17,219 bases of DNA from an uncultured Planctomycetaceae bacterium (GTDB taxonomy: Bacteria; Planctomycetota; Planctomycetia; Pirellulales; Pirellulaceae): positions 1-17,219 of the forward strand of contig CALBTA010000681.1 in NCBI GenBank assembly GCA_937967755.1, written 5' to 3'. The notes below the pieces were generated by a model. The model saw nothing but the letters and a program-made list of their open reading frames with translations, was not told the DNA's origin and searched no databases. The first letter of the stretch is position 1; the number at the start of each line of letters is the position of its first letter. The position numbers were made by a program, and so were the translations under genes. Of the stretch, positions 1 to 8,204 are shown one piece after another.

Positions 1-640
1 ATTTGGAAACGAAGATTGGAAAAGAACGGCACAACAGGTCCGCGTTGGACGGGTCGCCAACCCAGTTGAGGAAAGGGGTTCTCCAGGACATTCAACGGGT
101 AAGCGACACTCAGCTCGCGACCAAACCGCTCTGGGGCGTCGGCGCGCGCCGCTGAGTACTGGTTCCTCTTCTCTATTCCAGGCCATGGGCTGTGGCGGAG
201 TAAATTCGCCATCAAAACGCCCGCATGTCGCACGGGAGGTCATTCAAGTTACCCGCATCAGAGAAGAGGAACACGTATTTGCAGCAACGTATCTCTAGCG
301 TTGAACGCCAAAATCACCTTTAGAGAAAAGCCCAGCCTACGGAGTCCGGCTAACCATCCGCCCAAGAAACATCTCCTCATCTCCATCATCCCCCTATCTC
401 CCTTCAAAACGTCAACCAAGCCGCACGCGCATTTTCAGTAGCATGTGGTCGGCGAAGGCAGGAAGGGAGATCGGAATGCGACGAGGCGCGGGGAACGTCG
501 CTCTCTTCTTTACGCTTTGAAGGACGGGTTACAAACCCGTCCTACTTTGGGTGTGCCGCTAGCACCGCTGCCATTGCGACTTTGTGAAAAATCGTGTGGA
601 GTGTTACGTCAAGCGCGGCCGATACTATCAACATAAGCAA
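1..640. other. Gene-poor left edge; possible 3' ends of a truncated gene
   Basis: I recognise no gene here. On the + strand the frame beginning at base 2 stays open from the window edge to a stop at 296-298, and the frame beginning at base 3 to a stop at 153-155. Either could be the 3' end of a gene that starts outside the window, but neither translation looks like a family I know and both could be chance. A 13-bp inverted repeat pairs 162-174 with 260-272, which would fold an intervening 85-nt stretch if transcribed. A 63-codon ATG frame at 445-636 has no ribosome binding site and runs through a palindromic repeat, so I do not call it. Confidence 0.4.
521..543. repeat. Palindromic repeat, ACCCGTCCTAC type
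   Basis: A perfect 10-bp inverted repeat (521-530 with 534-543) has a 3-nt loop. Its right arm and following bases (ACCCGTCCTAC) recur at 16781-16791 in another spacer. It has the form of a dispersed intergenic palindrome rather than a terminator, because no T-run follows. Confidence 0.6.
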
Positions 641-652
641 AGGCCGGGAGGG

Positions 653-672
653 CGGAACACTTCGGTGTTCCG
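653..672 (+). other. UUCG-tetraloop hairpin
   Basis: A perfect 8-bp stem (653-660 with 665-672) closes a TTCG loop, one of the most stable RNA tetraloops. Only three T residues follow, so alone it is a weak terminator. It sits 11 nt before the stronger hairpin at 684-721, and the pair could act as a tandem terminator or 3' end protector for a + strand transcript from the left. Confidence 0.55.
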
Positions 673-683
673 TTTCAGGATAG

Positions 684-726
684 AGGTCATGGCATGGCGA
701 CGGAGCGACATGCCATGACCTTTTTT
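684..726 (+). terminator. Rho-independent terminator on + strand
   Basis: A perfect 13-bp stem (684-696 with 709-721) has a 12-nt loop and is followed directly by a run of six T (721-726). The T-run is on the + strand only, so it terminates transcription coming from the left and not the - strand TPR gene at 845-2272. No convincing + strand gene is visible before it, which implies a transcript from outside the window or an unannotated RNA within 1-640. Confidence 0.7.
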
Positions 727-844
727 ATGCGCCGGTGGCAACAGGTTGTTAGCCGGATTGGCGTTTCTTGTTCGCCGGATTGCAGCACGCCGCCACACGG
801 AATCTGAGTCAATGTCGTCAAGCAGCCAAGCTGGCAGCTTGTCG

Positions 845-2272
845 CTACGGACTGGGTAGCAGATCACCTTCGGCGGCTAGTTTGTCCAGCATGGTCTTCG
901 CTTCCGACTTTCCTGGGAAGAAGTTCGTTTGCTTCACTAGCGGCTCCAAAATCTGGCGGGCCTGTTGGCTGCGGCCGCGGTCGACGAGAACCTTGGCGGC
1001 GTGGAACGCCGCTTCGTTGCTGACGCTGCCCGATTGTAGAATCTGGATCATGCCTTTTTCAGCATCTGCCTCGCGGCCCATGCGGAAAAAGGCCCAAGCC
1101 AACGTGGCGGCGGCTTCGCGGCCGGCGGCAGTGTTAAGCTGCGTGTTCACCCGTTGGTTTAGTTGAGCGAACTCCAGGGCTTGCTTGCGGGCGGTCTCGT
1201 CTGGCTTCTCGATCAGCGTAAGAGAAAGATTGTTGATCGCCGCGAAGTTCGAAGGGGCTTTGCCCAGCGCGGCACGGAACCATTGCTCGGCCTTGACCAG
1301 ATCACCTTCGTATCGCGCCGCCACTCCGAGCAGCAACATGCCTTGCAGCGAATCAGGATCGACTTTGTACGCGGCGGCAGCGGCCGATTTGGCCAATGTC
1401 AGGTCGCCGTTTTCCAACGCCCATTGGGATACCGCCAAGCGCGAATTGATGTCATCAGCGGCGGCGCGCTGAAGGGCGAGTTTCATCAGTTGCTCGGCAT
1501 TCTTGGGGCGCTTGTCTTGCGTGTACAGCACGGCCATGTTGATCTCGGGCCGGGGTACTTTTTTCGCGGGGTCTTTTTCCGTATCGATTTCGTCGTACAA
1601 CTTTCCGAACGTGGCATAGGCCCGTTTTTCGTTGTCGCTGCCTCCCTGCTTGAATTGGCAACGGCCCAAGCGGGTGTAGGCGGCCGTGCTATCGGGTTCT
1701 AGTTCAATCCACTTGCCAAGCAGTTGCTCCTCCATCGTGTGCTGCTCGCGGGCCGCTGCCACGGCGGCTTGCCCAGCAAAAGCGCGAATTTGCAGATCAC
1801 GCTTCCGGCGAGGGTTCGCGTCGTAGCTCGCACACAATTGGTTCGCTTTGTCGAAACAAAGCCCCGATTCAGTCACTTGCCGGTTTTGAAACGCTAGGTC
1901 GCCAAAAACCAAATAGGGTTCCGGATCGTTCGGCGTATTCAAAACACAACGTTCCAACTCTCCGCGGGCGGCCAAGCCTTGGTTCGCGGCAACGAACATC
2001 TGCGCCATGATCACACCTGCTGGTGGCAACTGAGGGTTCGCCTGGCAGGTCGCCTTCAATTTATTGCGGGCATCGTCGAATTGCCGGTTCTTGAACAGTG
2101 TGATCGCTTCGTCGATCGGCTTGCTGATCGCGTCGGAGATGTCGCTGACCGACTTGCCGATCAACGTCTCGGGAGTTACCTGAGCGTCAGCCGGCCGGGC
2201 CGGACCGATGATTGCGGCGGTCGCCAACGCGAAGGCTGCCATCGTGAAGCAGCGGCGGAAAGCTACATGCAT
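845..2272 (-). CDS. Secreted TPR-repeat protein
   Basis: The product is about 475 residues with an N-terminal signal peptide: a short basic start (Arg-Arg), a hydrophobic run rich in Ala, and an Ala-Asp-Ala type cleavage site near residue 30. The rest is alpha-helical tetratricopeptide-like sequence, with alternating small and aromatic residues and Pro near repeat boundaries (for example LEPDSTAAYTRLGRC and KAPSNFAAINNLSLTL). TPR arrays bind proteins, so this is probably a periplasmic or surface scaffold; no catalytic motif is visible. The frame opens at 2338, but I prefer the ATG at 2270-2272 because it gives a clean signal peptide and has AGGA about 10 nt upstream. It is divergent from acnA across a 430-bp spacer. 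The partner is unknown. Confidence 0.85.
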   Translation of the reverse strand: MHVAFRRCFTMAAFALATAAIIGPARPADAQVTPETLIGKSVSDISDAISKPIDEAITLFKNRQFDDARNKLKATCQANPQLPPAGVIMAQMFVAANQGLAARGELERCVLNTPNDPEPYLVFGDLAFQNRQVTESGLCFDKANQLCASYDANPRRKRDLQIRAFAGQAAVAAAREQHTMEEQLLGKWIELEPDSTAAYTRLGRCQFKQGGSDNEKRAYATFGKLYDEIDTEKDPAKKVPRPEINMAVLYTQDKRPKNAEQLMKLALQRAAADDINSRLAVSQWALENGDLTLAKSAAAAAYKVDPDSLQGMLLLGVAARYEGDLVKAEQWFRAALGKAPSNFAAINNLSLTLIEKPDETARKQALEFAQLNQRVNTQLNTAAGREAAATLAWAFFRMGREADAEKGMIQILQSGSVSNEAAFHAAKVLVDRGRSQQARQILEPLVKQTNFFPGKSEAKTMLDKLAAEGDLLPSP

Positions 2273-2702
2273 GGGATCGAATCCTACAAAAAGAAACAGA
2301 GTGCTGGGGGAGAACCGCTTGACGGCCACGCTCGGCAATACGACCTCAGCGCGGGGGATTCATGCTGGGGACGCGATACCAATAGCCAATCAAAGGCGAC
2401 CTAGATAACTCCGATTGTAAACCTCCGATCCAAAAAACGCACGTGGCTTGCGCGCCGACGCCACGGTTTTGCTGCACGATTTCGGCGGGATATTCCAAAT
2501 GGACCGAGTTTGCGGGCAGTTGAGAGTTTGATCGTTAAAGTGCGGGAAGAGCGATCTCGAAGCGTCGAGGCGTTCGCGAAAAGCCTCCGTAGATAAGGCC
2601 AGCAGACAGTTCATTGCCAATGGGCTAAAATACGGGGGATTTCCACCTGCTCGCGGGTGACTTAACTGCTTACCCCTAAACACTTTACGGGCGTGTAGAC
2701 CC
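2273..2702. other. Divergent spacer between TPR gene and acnA
   Basis: These 430 bases must carry the promoters of both flanking genes. I see no clear -35/-10 pair, no strong hairpin and no convincing small gene. A long - strand open frame (2390-2749) overlaps the acnA start and lacks a ribosome binding site and family features. Confidence 0.5.
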
Positions 2703-5522
2703 ATGACGCAAAACCCATTTTCCGCCAGAGACACCTTCGAAACGGGCAACGGCCCTGCCGGTATTTACCGCCTTTCCAAATTGGAAGATGCGGGGCTCGG
2801 AAACACTTCGACGCTGCCGTATTCGATTCGCGTGATGCTGGAAGCGGTGCTGCGAACGTGTGATGGCTTCAGTGTAACCGAAGAAGACGTGAAGAATCTG
2901 GCGGCGTGGGAAGCGTCTTCGCCAGCGAAGTTGGAGATCCCGTTCAAACCATCCCGCGTCGTGCTGCAAGATTTCACCGGCGTGCCCGCGGTGGTCGATT
3001 TGGCCGCGATGCGCAGCGCGATGCAGCGACTAGGCGGGGATCCGGCGAAAATCAACCCGCTGATTCCGGTTGATTTGGTGATCGATCACTCGGTGCAGGT
3101 TGATCGCTTCGGTTCGGCTGACGCGCTAGAGTTGAACGTCGAAATTGAATTCCAACGTAACCAGGAACGGTACGAGTTTCTGCGCTGGGGCCAAAAGGCG
3201 TTCTCGAATTTCCGCGTCGTGCCGCCGAACGTTGGAATCGTGCACCAGGTGAATCTAGAGTTCCTGGCGAAGTGCGTGTTTCTTCGGGAAGACGAGCATG
3301 GCCCGGTCGCCCTGCCAGACACGCTGGTTGGAACGGACAGCCACACCACGATGATCAATGGGCTGGGCGTCGTCGGTTGGGGCGTCGGCGGCATCGAAGC
3401 CGAAGGCGTGATGCTCGGTCAGCCAATCTACATGTTGATGCCGGAAGTGGTCGGCTTCGAACTGACGGGCGAACTGTCGCCCGGTGCGACTGCGACCGAC
3501 CTAGTGCTGACGGTCACACAGATTCTCCGCAAGCAGGGCGTGGTCGGAAAGTTCGTTGAATTCTTCGGCTCGGGTGTTTCGAATATGAAACTCGCCGACC
3601 GGGCAACCATCGCCAACATGGCACCGGAGTACGGGGCGACGATGGGCTTTTTCCCGATTGACGATAAAACACTGGACTATTTGCGCCTCACGGGGCGCAC
3701 CGATGAAGAAGTGCAACTGGTCGAGCGGTATTCCAAAGAACAAGGCTTGTTCCGCAAGGACGATGAAACGCCGGCGAAGTACACCACCACGTTGTCGCTC
3801 GATATCAGCACGGTTGAACCGTCGCTGGCGGGGCCGAAGCGCCCTCAGGATCGTGTTCTGCTTTCCCAAATGAAGCAGCAGTGGGAAACGGACCTGTCGA
3901 CAACTTATGGAAAGTCGACGACCGTTCCCGAAAGCGAATGGGACGACGAGGGCGGCAACGTCTCCGCCGAAATGACCGCCGGCAACACCGCCACTGTCAT
4001 CGCCGACCCAGGAATCGAAGGGGTCGAGACCAATTTCAATGGCCAGCAGTTCCAATTGAAGCACGGGGCGACAGTGATCGCGGCGATCACTTCATGCACC
4101 AATACCAGCAACCCCTCGGTCATGGTGGGGGCCGGGTTGATCGCGAAGAAAGCCGTCGAGCGCGGCTTGAAAGTAAAGCCCTGGGTAAAAACGTCGCTTG
4201 CCCCGGGCAGCCGCGTGGTGACCGATTATTTAGACAAGGCAGGGCTAACCGAATCGCTGAACGCGTTGGGCTTTAACCTGGTGGGCTACGGTTGCACCAC
4301 ATGCATTGGCAACAGCGGCCCGCTGCCGGAGCCAATCGCCGATGCGATTCGCACGGGCGATTTGGTGGCAACCAGCGTGCTCAGCGGGAACCGCAATTTC
4401 GAAGGCCGCGTAAACCCTTTGACCAAGGCAAACTACCTCGCCAGCCCGCCGTTGGTTGTCGCCTATGCCCTGGCGGGATCGACCGACATCGACCTGACGA
4501 GCGAACCGCTCGGCGAAGCTGCCAACGGCGAGCCGGTTTATCTGAAAGACATCTGGCCTTCGCAAGCCGAAGTAAGCGAAACCGTGAACCGGTGCGTTCA
4601 GCCTGAAATGTTCACGTCGCAATATGGTAACGCATTTGATTCCAACGAAACTTGGAACGCCATTGATGTGACCGGCAGCGACCTGTACGCCTGGAACCCG
4701 GAGAGCACCTACATCCAGGAGCCGCCGTTTTTGGTGGGTATGTCGCGCGAGCCAGATGCAATCAAGTCCATCACCGGCGCACGCGTGCTGGGCCTGTTTG
4801 GCGATTCGGTAACGACCGATCACATCTCGCCGGCGGGCGCGATTTCCAAGGACACCCCGGCGGGTAAATACTTGCTGGCCGCCGGCATCGACCAACGCGA
4901 CTTCAACAGCTATGGTTCGCGGCGCGGGAACGACCGGGTCATGGTCCGCGGCACGTTTGCCAACATCCGCGTCCGCAATCAGCTCGCCCCGGGAACCGAA
5001 GGGGGCTGGACGAAATACCTGGGCGAGTCGAACGGGGTGAAAGGCGGAGAGGTGACATCGATCTTCGAGGCGGCACACGCTTATGCCAGCGCGTCGACTT
5101 CTGACGAAAACGTCAACCCCTCGCCCGATGGCACCCCGCTGGTCGTGTTGGCGGGTGTTGATTACGGCATGGGTAGCAGCCGTGACTGGGCGGCCAAGGG
5201 CGCGCAGTTGCTCGGCGTGAAAGCGGTCATCGCGGCCAGCTTCGAACGCATCCACCGCAGCAACCTGGTCGGAATGGGTGTGCTGCCGTTGGAGTTCGCT
5301 GGCAACGAAACCTGGCAGTCGCTGGGGCTAACCGGTGATGAACTGTTCGACATTCCGATTGATGAAAACTTGCAGCCGCTCAGCACGCTCACGGTCACCG
5401 CGACCTCGCCTGACGGTTCGAGCAAGAGCATCGAAACCAACGTGCGCATCGACACTCCGGTTGAACTGGAGTACTTCCGCAACGGCGGTATCTTGCAAAC
5501 CGTGCTGCGGAAATTGCTGTAG
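2703..5522 (+). CDS. acnA: Aconitate hydratase A (aconitase)
   Basis: Aconitase interconverts citrate and isocitrate in the TCA cycle, in the cytoplasm, using a [4Fe-4S] cluster. The 939-residue product has the full AcnA/IRP1-type layout. The three cluster ligands are visible: Cys465 in [10 protein letters not shown], and Cys531 and Cys534 in [12 protein letters not shown]. The substrate-binding DSHTTM motif lies at 212-217. The swivel domain carries [13 protein letters not shown] and the [10 protein letters not shown] loop, with catalytic-region Ser825, Ser826 and Arg827. The protein is about 50 residues longer than the E. coli AcnA (about 890). The extra length lies mostly in an acidic linker around residues 385-455, before the first cluster cysteine. 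The ATG at 2703 aligns with the normal family start, but I see no good Shine-Dalgarno before it. It stands alone, followed by palindromic repeats. Confidence 0.98.
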   Translation: MTQNPFSARDTFETGNGPAGIYRLSKLEDAGLGNTSTLPYSIRVMLEAVLRTCDGFSVTEEDVKNLAAWEASSPAKLEIPFKPSRVVLQDFTGVPAVVDLAAMRSAMQRLGGDPAKINPLIPVDLVIDHSVQVDRFGSADALELNVEIEFQRNQERYEFLRWGQKAFSNFRVVPPNVGIVHQVNLEFLAKCVFLREDEHGPVALPDTLVGTDSHTTMINGLGVVGWGVGGIEAEGVMLGQPIYMLMPEVVGFELTGELSPGATATDLVLTVTQILRKQGVVGKFVEFFGSGVSNMKLADRATIANMAPEYGATMGFFPIDDKTLDYLRLTGRTDEEVQLVERYSKEQGLFRKDDETPAKYTTTLSLDISTVEPSLAGPKRPQDRVLLSQMKQQWETDLSTTYGKSTTVPESEWDDEGGNVSAEMTAGNTATVIADPGIEGVETNFNGQQFQLKHGATVIAAITSCTNTSNPSVMVGAGLIAKKAVERGLKVKPWVKTSLAPGSRVVTDYLDKAGLTESLNALGFNLVGYGCTTCIGNSGPLPEPIADAIRTGDLVATSVLSGNRNFEGRVNPLTKANYLASPPLVVAYALAGSTDIDLTSEPLGEAANGEPVYLKDIWPSQAEVSETVNRCVQPEMFTSQYGNAFDSNETWNAIDVTGSDLYAWNPESTYIQEPPFLVGMSREPDAIKSITGARVLGLFGDSVTTDHISPAGAISKDTPAGKYLLAAGIDQRDFNSYGSRRGNDRVMVRGTFANIRVRNQLAPGTEGGWTKYLGESNGVKGGEVTSIFEAAHAYASASTSDENVNPSPDGTPLVVLAGVDYGMGSSRDWAAKGAQLLGVKAVIAASFERIHRSNLVGMGVLPLEFAGNETWQSLGLTGDELFDIPIDENLQPLSTLTVTATSPDGSSKSIETNVRIDTPVELEYFRNGGILQTVLRKLL

Positions 5523-5528
5523 AATGGT

Positions 5529-5639
5529 AGTAGGCACTCTCCGCGTGCCGCAACAGCCCTGCGAATATCAATGTTTCGGCGGACGCCACACGGAGTGCTT
5601 GCTGCTTTTGCTACGGCACACGGAGTGTGCCTGCTACAA
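5529..5639. repeat. Cluster of GGCACxxGGAGTGTGCC-type palindromes
   Basis: The 121-bp gap between the convergent acnA and the sulfite-oxidase-like gene holds three related short palindromes. One is at 5531-5548 (GTAGGCACTCTCC type, imperfect), a degenerate copy is at 5584-5603, and a perfect one pairs 5615-5621 with 5625-5631 around GGA, followed by TGCTAC. The same units recur at 7113-7190 and, as a half copy, at 14268-14280. They may act as a bidirectional 3' end between convergent genes, though no T-run is present. Confidence 0.65.
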
Positions 5640-5643
5640 TAAG

Positions 5644-6831
5644 CTACCCACCCACATTCACCGGCACGTGATGCCAAGCGTTGTATTGATAACCCTTGGC
5701 GTTCCAATCAACGCGTTGCGGCTGGCGGGCCCCGCTGCTGTCGACCGCGCGGACGGTCAACTGCCGTGTCTCTTTCGTCAGCGGAACTTCTGTCTGCCAA
5801 AGTTGCCAGCAATAGGGCATCGCTTCACCTTGCAACGAAGCCGCGGTCCAGGTCCTACCGCCGTCCGTTGAAACTTCCACCCTGGCGATGCGAGTGCCCG
5901 GCGCACCGTTGGCCAGGGCGTAGCCAACGACCTGCAGTTTTCCAGCGTTGACGGTTGCCGAAGCGGCCGGCAAGCAAATTGCCGAGTTCGTCGCATAGGT
6001 GTAAAGCGGCGCGGCTTCGGCCATCAGCAAGTCGTCTTTGCGAGCGATAAGCTTGTACGCATCTTGCAGGTAATGGTTGGGCGAGGGATTGTCGCTCACC
6101 ACAATCCGCCCCAGCCATTTCACACTGCGGGCTCCGATGTAGCCGGGCACGACGCTGCGCACGGGAAACCCATGATCCGCCGGCAGCGGCTCGCCGTTCA
6201 TCCGCAAGGCGACCAGCGCGCCCGGAGTGCGATCGGTATCCAGCATCGCCTTTTCAATTGGAATCGAACCGCCGAAAGGAATCACATCGTCCCCCTTGGC
6301 AATTTCATCCAGCCCTTCGAACCACACGTGCCTCGCACCGTCGCGAACGCCTGCCTGCTTTAACAATGTCGATAGCTTTACCCCACCCCAACGGGCATTG
6401 CCGATCGCTCCTTCATTCCACGGCACCCCGCTGACTTGTTTCACCCGGCTATGTTCGGTGCGGCGGTTTCCGGCGCAAGTGAGCGTGGCGAGGACGTCAG
6501 TATCGGACAGTTCCTGAAGTTCGCTTAGAGATAGCGAGAGTTCACGCTGGACCATCCCTCCGACCTTCAGGCGGAACTGCCGGGTATCGATCTTCGGTAC
6601 GGGGGCGTGGCTGCGAATGTAAAACAGCTCGTTGGGCGTCACCCAGTTTTCTACCAGCTTCGCCAGCGGCGGTTCCGCATTGGCAGGCACACGGGTGTGG
6701 TAAATCAAGCCGCTACGTTGGTGCTGGTCCGCCGTGCTCGGCCCGGAAAGCCCCACGGCTGCGATAGAAGCGCCAGCCAATTGGAGAAAGCCGCGGCGGT
6801 TGGGTGAAAACATCTTTAGTGCCTCAGTCAT
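5644..6831 (-). CDS. Tat-exported sulfite oxidase family molybdopterin enzyme
   Basis: This family transfers oxygen at a molybdopterin centre; classic members oxidise sulfite to sulfate. The 395-residue product begins with a twin-arginine signal (Asn-Arg-Arg-Gly-Phe-Leu at 11-16, then a hydrophobic stretch to about 34), so it should be folded with its cofactor and exported. The oxidoreductase molybdopterin domain follows, with the molybdenum-ligand Cys119 in the LTCAGNRR motif. The C-terminal third matches the Mo-co dimerisation domain (EVSTDGGRTW). There is no cytochrome b5 or c haem domain, so electrons must pass to a separate acceptor. The frame is open to 7227, but that part runs through a repeat. 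The ATG at 6829-6831 has GAGG about 9 nt upstream and gives the Tat signal. True substrate is unproven; other family members act on different sulfur or oxidised substrates. Confidence 0.9.
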   Translation of the reverse strand: MTEALKMFSPNRRGFLQLAGASIAAVGLSGPSTADQHQRSGLIYHTRVPANAEPPLAKLVENWVTPNELFYIRSHAPVPKIDTRQFRLKVGGMVQRELSLSLSELQELSDTDVLATLTCAGNRRTEHSRVKQVSGVPWNEGAIGNARWGGVKLSTLLKQAGVRDGARHVWFEGLDEIAKGDDVIPFGGSIPIEKAMLDTDRTPGALVALRMNGEPLPADHGFPVRSVVPGYIGARSVKWLGRIVVSDNPSPNHYLQDAYKLIARKDDLLMAEAAPLYTYATNSAICLPAASATVNAGKLQVVGYALANGAPGTRIARVEVSTDGGRTWTAASLQGEAMPYCWQLWQTEVPLTKETRQLTVRAVDSSGARQPQRVDWNAKGYQYNAWHHVPVNVGG

Positions 6832-7325
6832 TGTGGCATCCTCATGAAGATGGCGGCGAAGTACATTGGCGAGCATTTTAGCAAGCGGGCGCGGCGAATC
6901 TACAACTCGGCATCGCTCGCAGATATCCCTTTTCTTCCCGCCCGAGTTGACGCTGAACAGCCGACCACGCAGAAATGGGAATACCGGGAGCGCAAAGTTG
7001 AACAGCACTGATTTACCGCAACCGCAACCGACACGCCGAATATCTCGCCGATGCCCGTAACAAATTGCGTGCTTCTCCGCAAATGGAACTAAGAACGTGT
7101 TTGAAAATAGTAGTAGGCACGCTCCGCGTGCCGCAACTGAGCAATGATGCCGGTCGTTTCGGCGGACGGCACAGGGACTGTGCCTGCTACTTTGAATTCT
7201 CAAACACGTTCTAACAACCGTACCCACCGGGACGGTTAGTGGTCACAGATAGTATCATCACCCGCAGAACCCCTGTGCATCCCGGCTGCACGTCGGGTTT
7301 GCGCATCCCAAAAGGAGCCGAGTTG
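6832..7325. other. Divergent spacer between sulfite-oxidase-like gene and mddA
   Basis: This 494-bp spacer between two divergent genes contains the inverted-repeat element at 7092-7212. The rest shows no gene. Upstream open frames on the - strand (to 7227) are extensions of the sulfite-oxidase frame through repeat sequence and are not translated in my view. I could not identify firm promoters. Confidence 0.5.
7092..7212. mobile_element. 121-bp MITE-like element with 13-bp inverted ends
   Basis: The ends are perfect 13-bp inverted repeats (7092-7104 with 7200-7212, AGAACGTGTTTGA). Between them lie two copies of the GTAGGCAC-type palindrome: 7115-7132 and 7167-7184 (GGCACA...TGTGCC), the latter followed by TGCTAC. 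There is no coding capacity, so if mobile it would depend on a transposase elsewhere. I see no clear target-site duplication in the immediate flanks. Confidence 0.55.
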
Positions 7326-8060
7326 ATGCGTTTGCTCACTCTCGTTTACGGATTCACTGCTTACCTGGTTGGCCTCAGCGGGTTGACCTACTTCTTCCTG
7401 TTCATGGGTGGCTGGAGCTTTCTGCCGGTCCACATCGACTCAGGAGATTCCGGAAACCCGCTGACCGCACTGCTTATCAACTTGGGCCTGATCTTGCTGT
7501 TTGCGGTTCAGCATTCCTTCATGGCCCGGGACGGTTTCAAACAGGCGTTGAAGAAACTCCTTCCGGCCGCGGCGGAGCGCAGCACCTACGTGTTGCTTTC
7601 AGGAGCTGTGACGTGGCTGATCTGCCTATGCTGGCAACCGTTCGCTGGCACGGTTTGGAACATTGAGAACGAAATTCTGCAGGTGGTGTTAGTGGCCCTC
7701 CAATTGCTTGGTTGGGCGACTGCAGTGGCTTCTACGTTCGCGATCAATCACTTCGACTTGATGGGCCTGCAGCAAGTCTATCTGAACTACACCCGTCGGC
7801 CCGAGCCTTCGCCCCGGTTTGCCGAACGGTTCATGTACCGCGTCGTCCGCCACCCGATTCAATTGGGCATCCTGGTCGGCATGTGGTCTACGCCTTGGAT
7901 GAGCCTGACACACCTGCTGCTTTCGGCGTCGATGACCTGTTACATTCTGGTTGGCCTCTACTTCGAAGAGCGCGACCTGGTAGCCGCGTTGGGAGACGAC
8001 TATCGGCAATATCGCCGGCGTGTGCCGAAATTGATTCCCCTGCCCCGGTTGAAGAACTGA
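7326..8060 (+). CDS. mddA: Methanethiol S-methyltransferase (MddA-like)
   Basis: MddA methylates methanethiol with S-adenosylmethionine to give dimethyl sulfide. It is a membrane enzyme of the NnrU/isoprenylcysteine methyltransferase fold. The 244-residue product has about five hydrophobic segments (first at about 5-27, then around 45-65, 90-110, 118-140 and 185-210). It also has the family landmarks: HSFMAR near residue 61, ERSTYVL, NHFDLMGLQQV at 141-151, VRHPIQLG at 173-180 and FEERDL at 213-218. The C-terminal RHP and FEERD motifs form the SAM site in this fold. I chose the ATG at 7326 because AAAGGAG lies at 7311-7317, 8 nt upstream; the frame opens 29 codons earlier without support. It is divergent from the sulfite-oxidase-like gene. 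NnrU-type or other thiol methyltransferases are the alternatives. Confidence 0.86.
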   Translation: MRLLTLVYGFTAYLVGLSGLTYFFLFMGGWSFLPVHIDSGDSGNPLTALLINLGLILLFAVQHSFMARDGFKQALKKLLPAAAERSTYVLLSGAVTWLICLCWQPFAGTVWNIENEILQVVLVALQLLGWATAVASTFAINHFDLMGLQQVYLNYTRRPEPSPRFAERFMYRVVRHPIQLGILVGMWSTPWMSLTHLLLSASMTCYILVGLYFEERDLVAALGDDYRQYRRRVPKLIPLPRLKN

Positions 8061-8104
8061 GGCTCTTGATGAGCGCGCCGGCAAGGCACGTTTCAAACAA
8101 GAAA

Positions 8105-8139
8105 CAAAAAACCGCCGCAGGGGGTCAAACCTGCGGCGG
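8105..8139 (-). terminator. Terminator of the HTH-receiver gene
   Basis: A perfect 10-bp GC-rich stem (8112-8121 with 8130-8139) has an 8-nt loop. Read on the - strand it is followed by a run of T (the A-run at 8106-8111), the classical intrinsic form. It lies about 65 nt past the stop of the - strand gene at 8205-8777. It also lies 52 nt past the mddA stop, where the + strand tail GTTGTGTTGT is only weakly T-rich, so it may serve both genes. Confidence 0.8.
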
Positions 8140-8204
8140 GTTGTGTTGTCGCACGGCGAAGTTTTCGTATTAGCCAGCGTCGGTCTTGCGATCGACGAAG
8201 TTGC

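Noticed and set aside
1..640. tmRNA, RNase P RNA or SRP RNA in the gene-free left edge
   Set aside because: I looked for the conserved ends and core motifs of these RNAs and did not see them.
768..1702. Two + strand open frames (768-1166, 1163-1702) opposite the TPR gene
   Set aside because: They are shadows of a well-supported TPR protein and have no protein-like features.
4245..5255. 336-codon open frame on the - strand inside acnA
   Set aside because: It lies entirely opposite a certain aconitase, has no ribosome binding site and no recognisable family; high GC at codon third positions produces such shadows.
8061..8204. The hairpin at 8112-8139 as the mddA terminator only
   Set aside because: The T-run needed for intrinsic termination is on the - strand, so it primarily serves the HTH-receiver gene.
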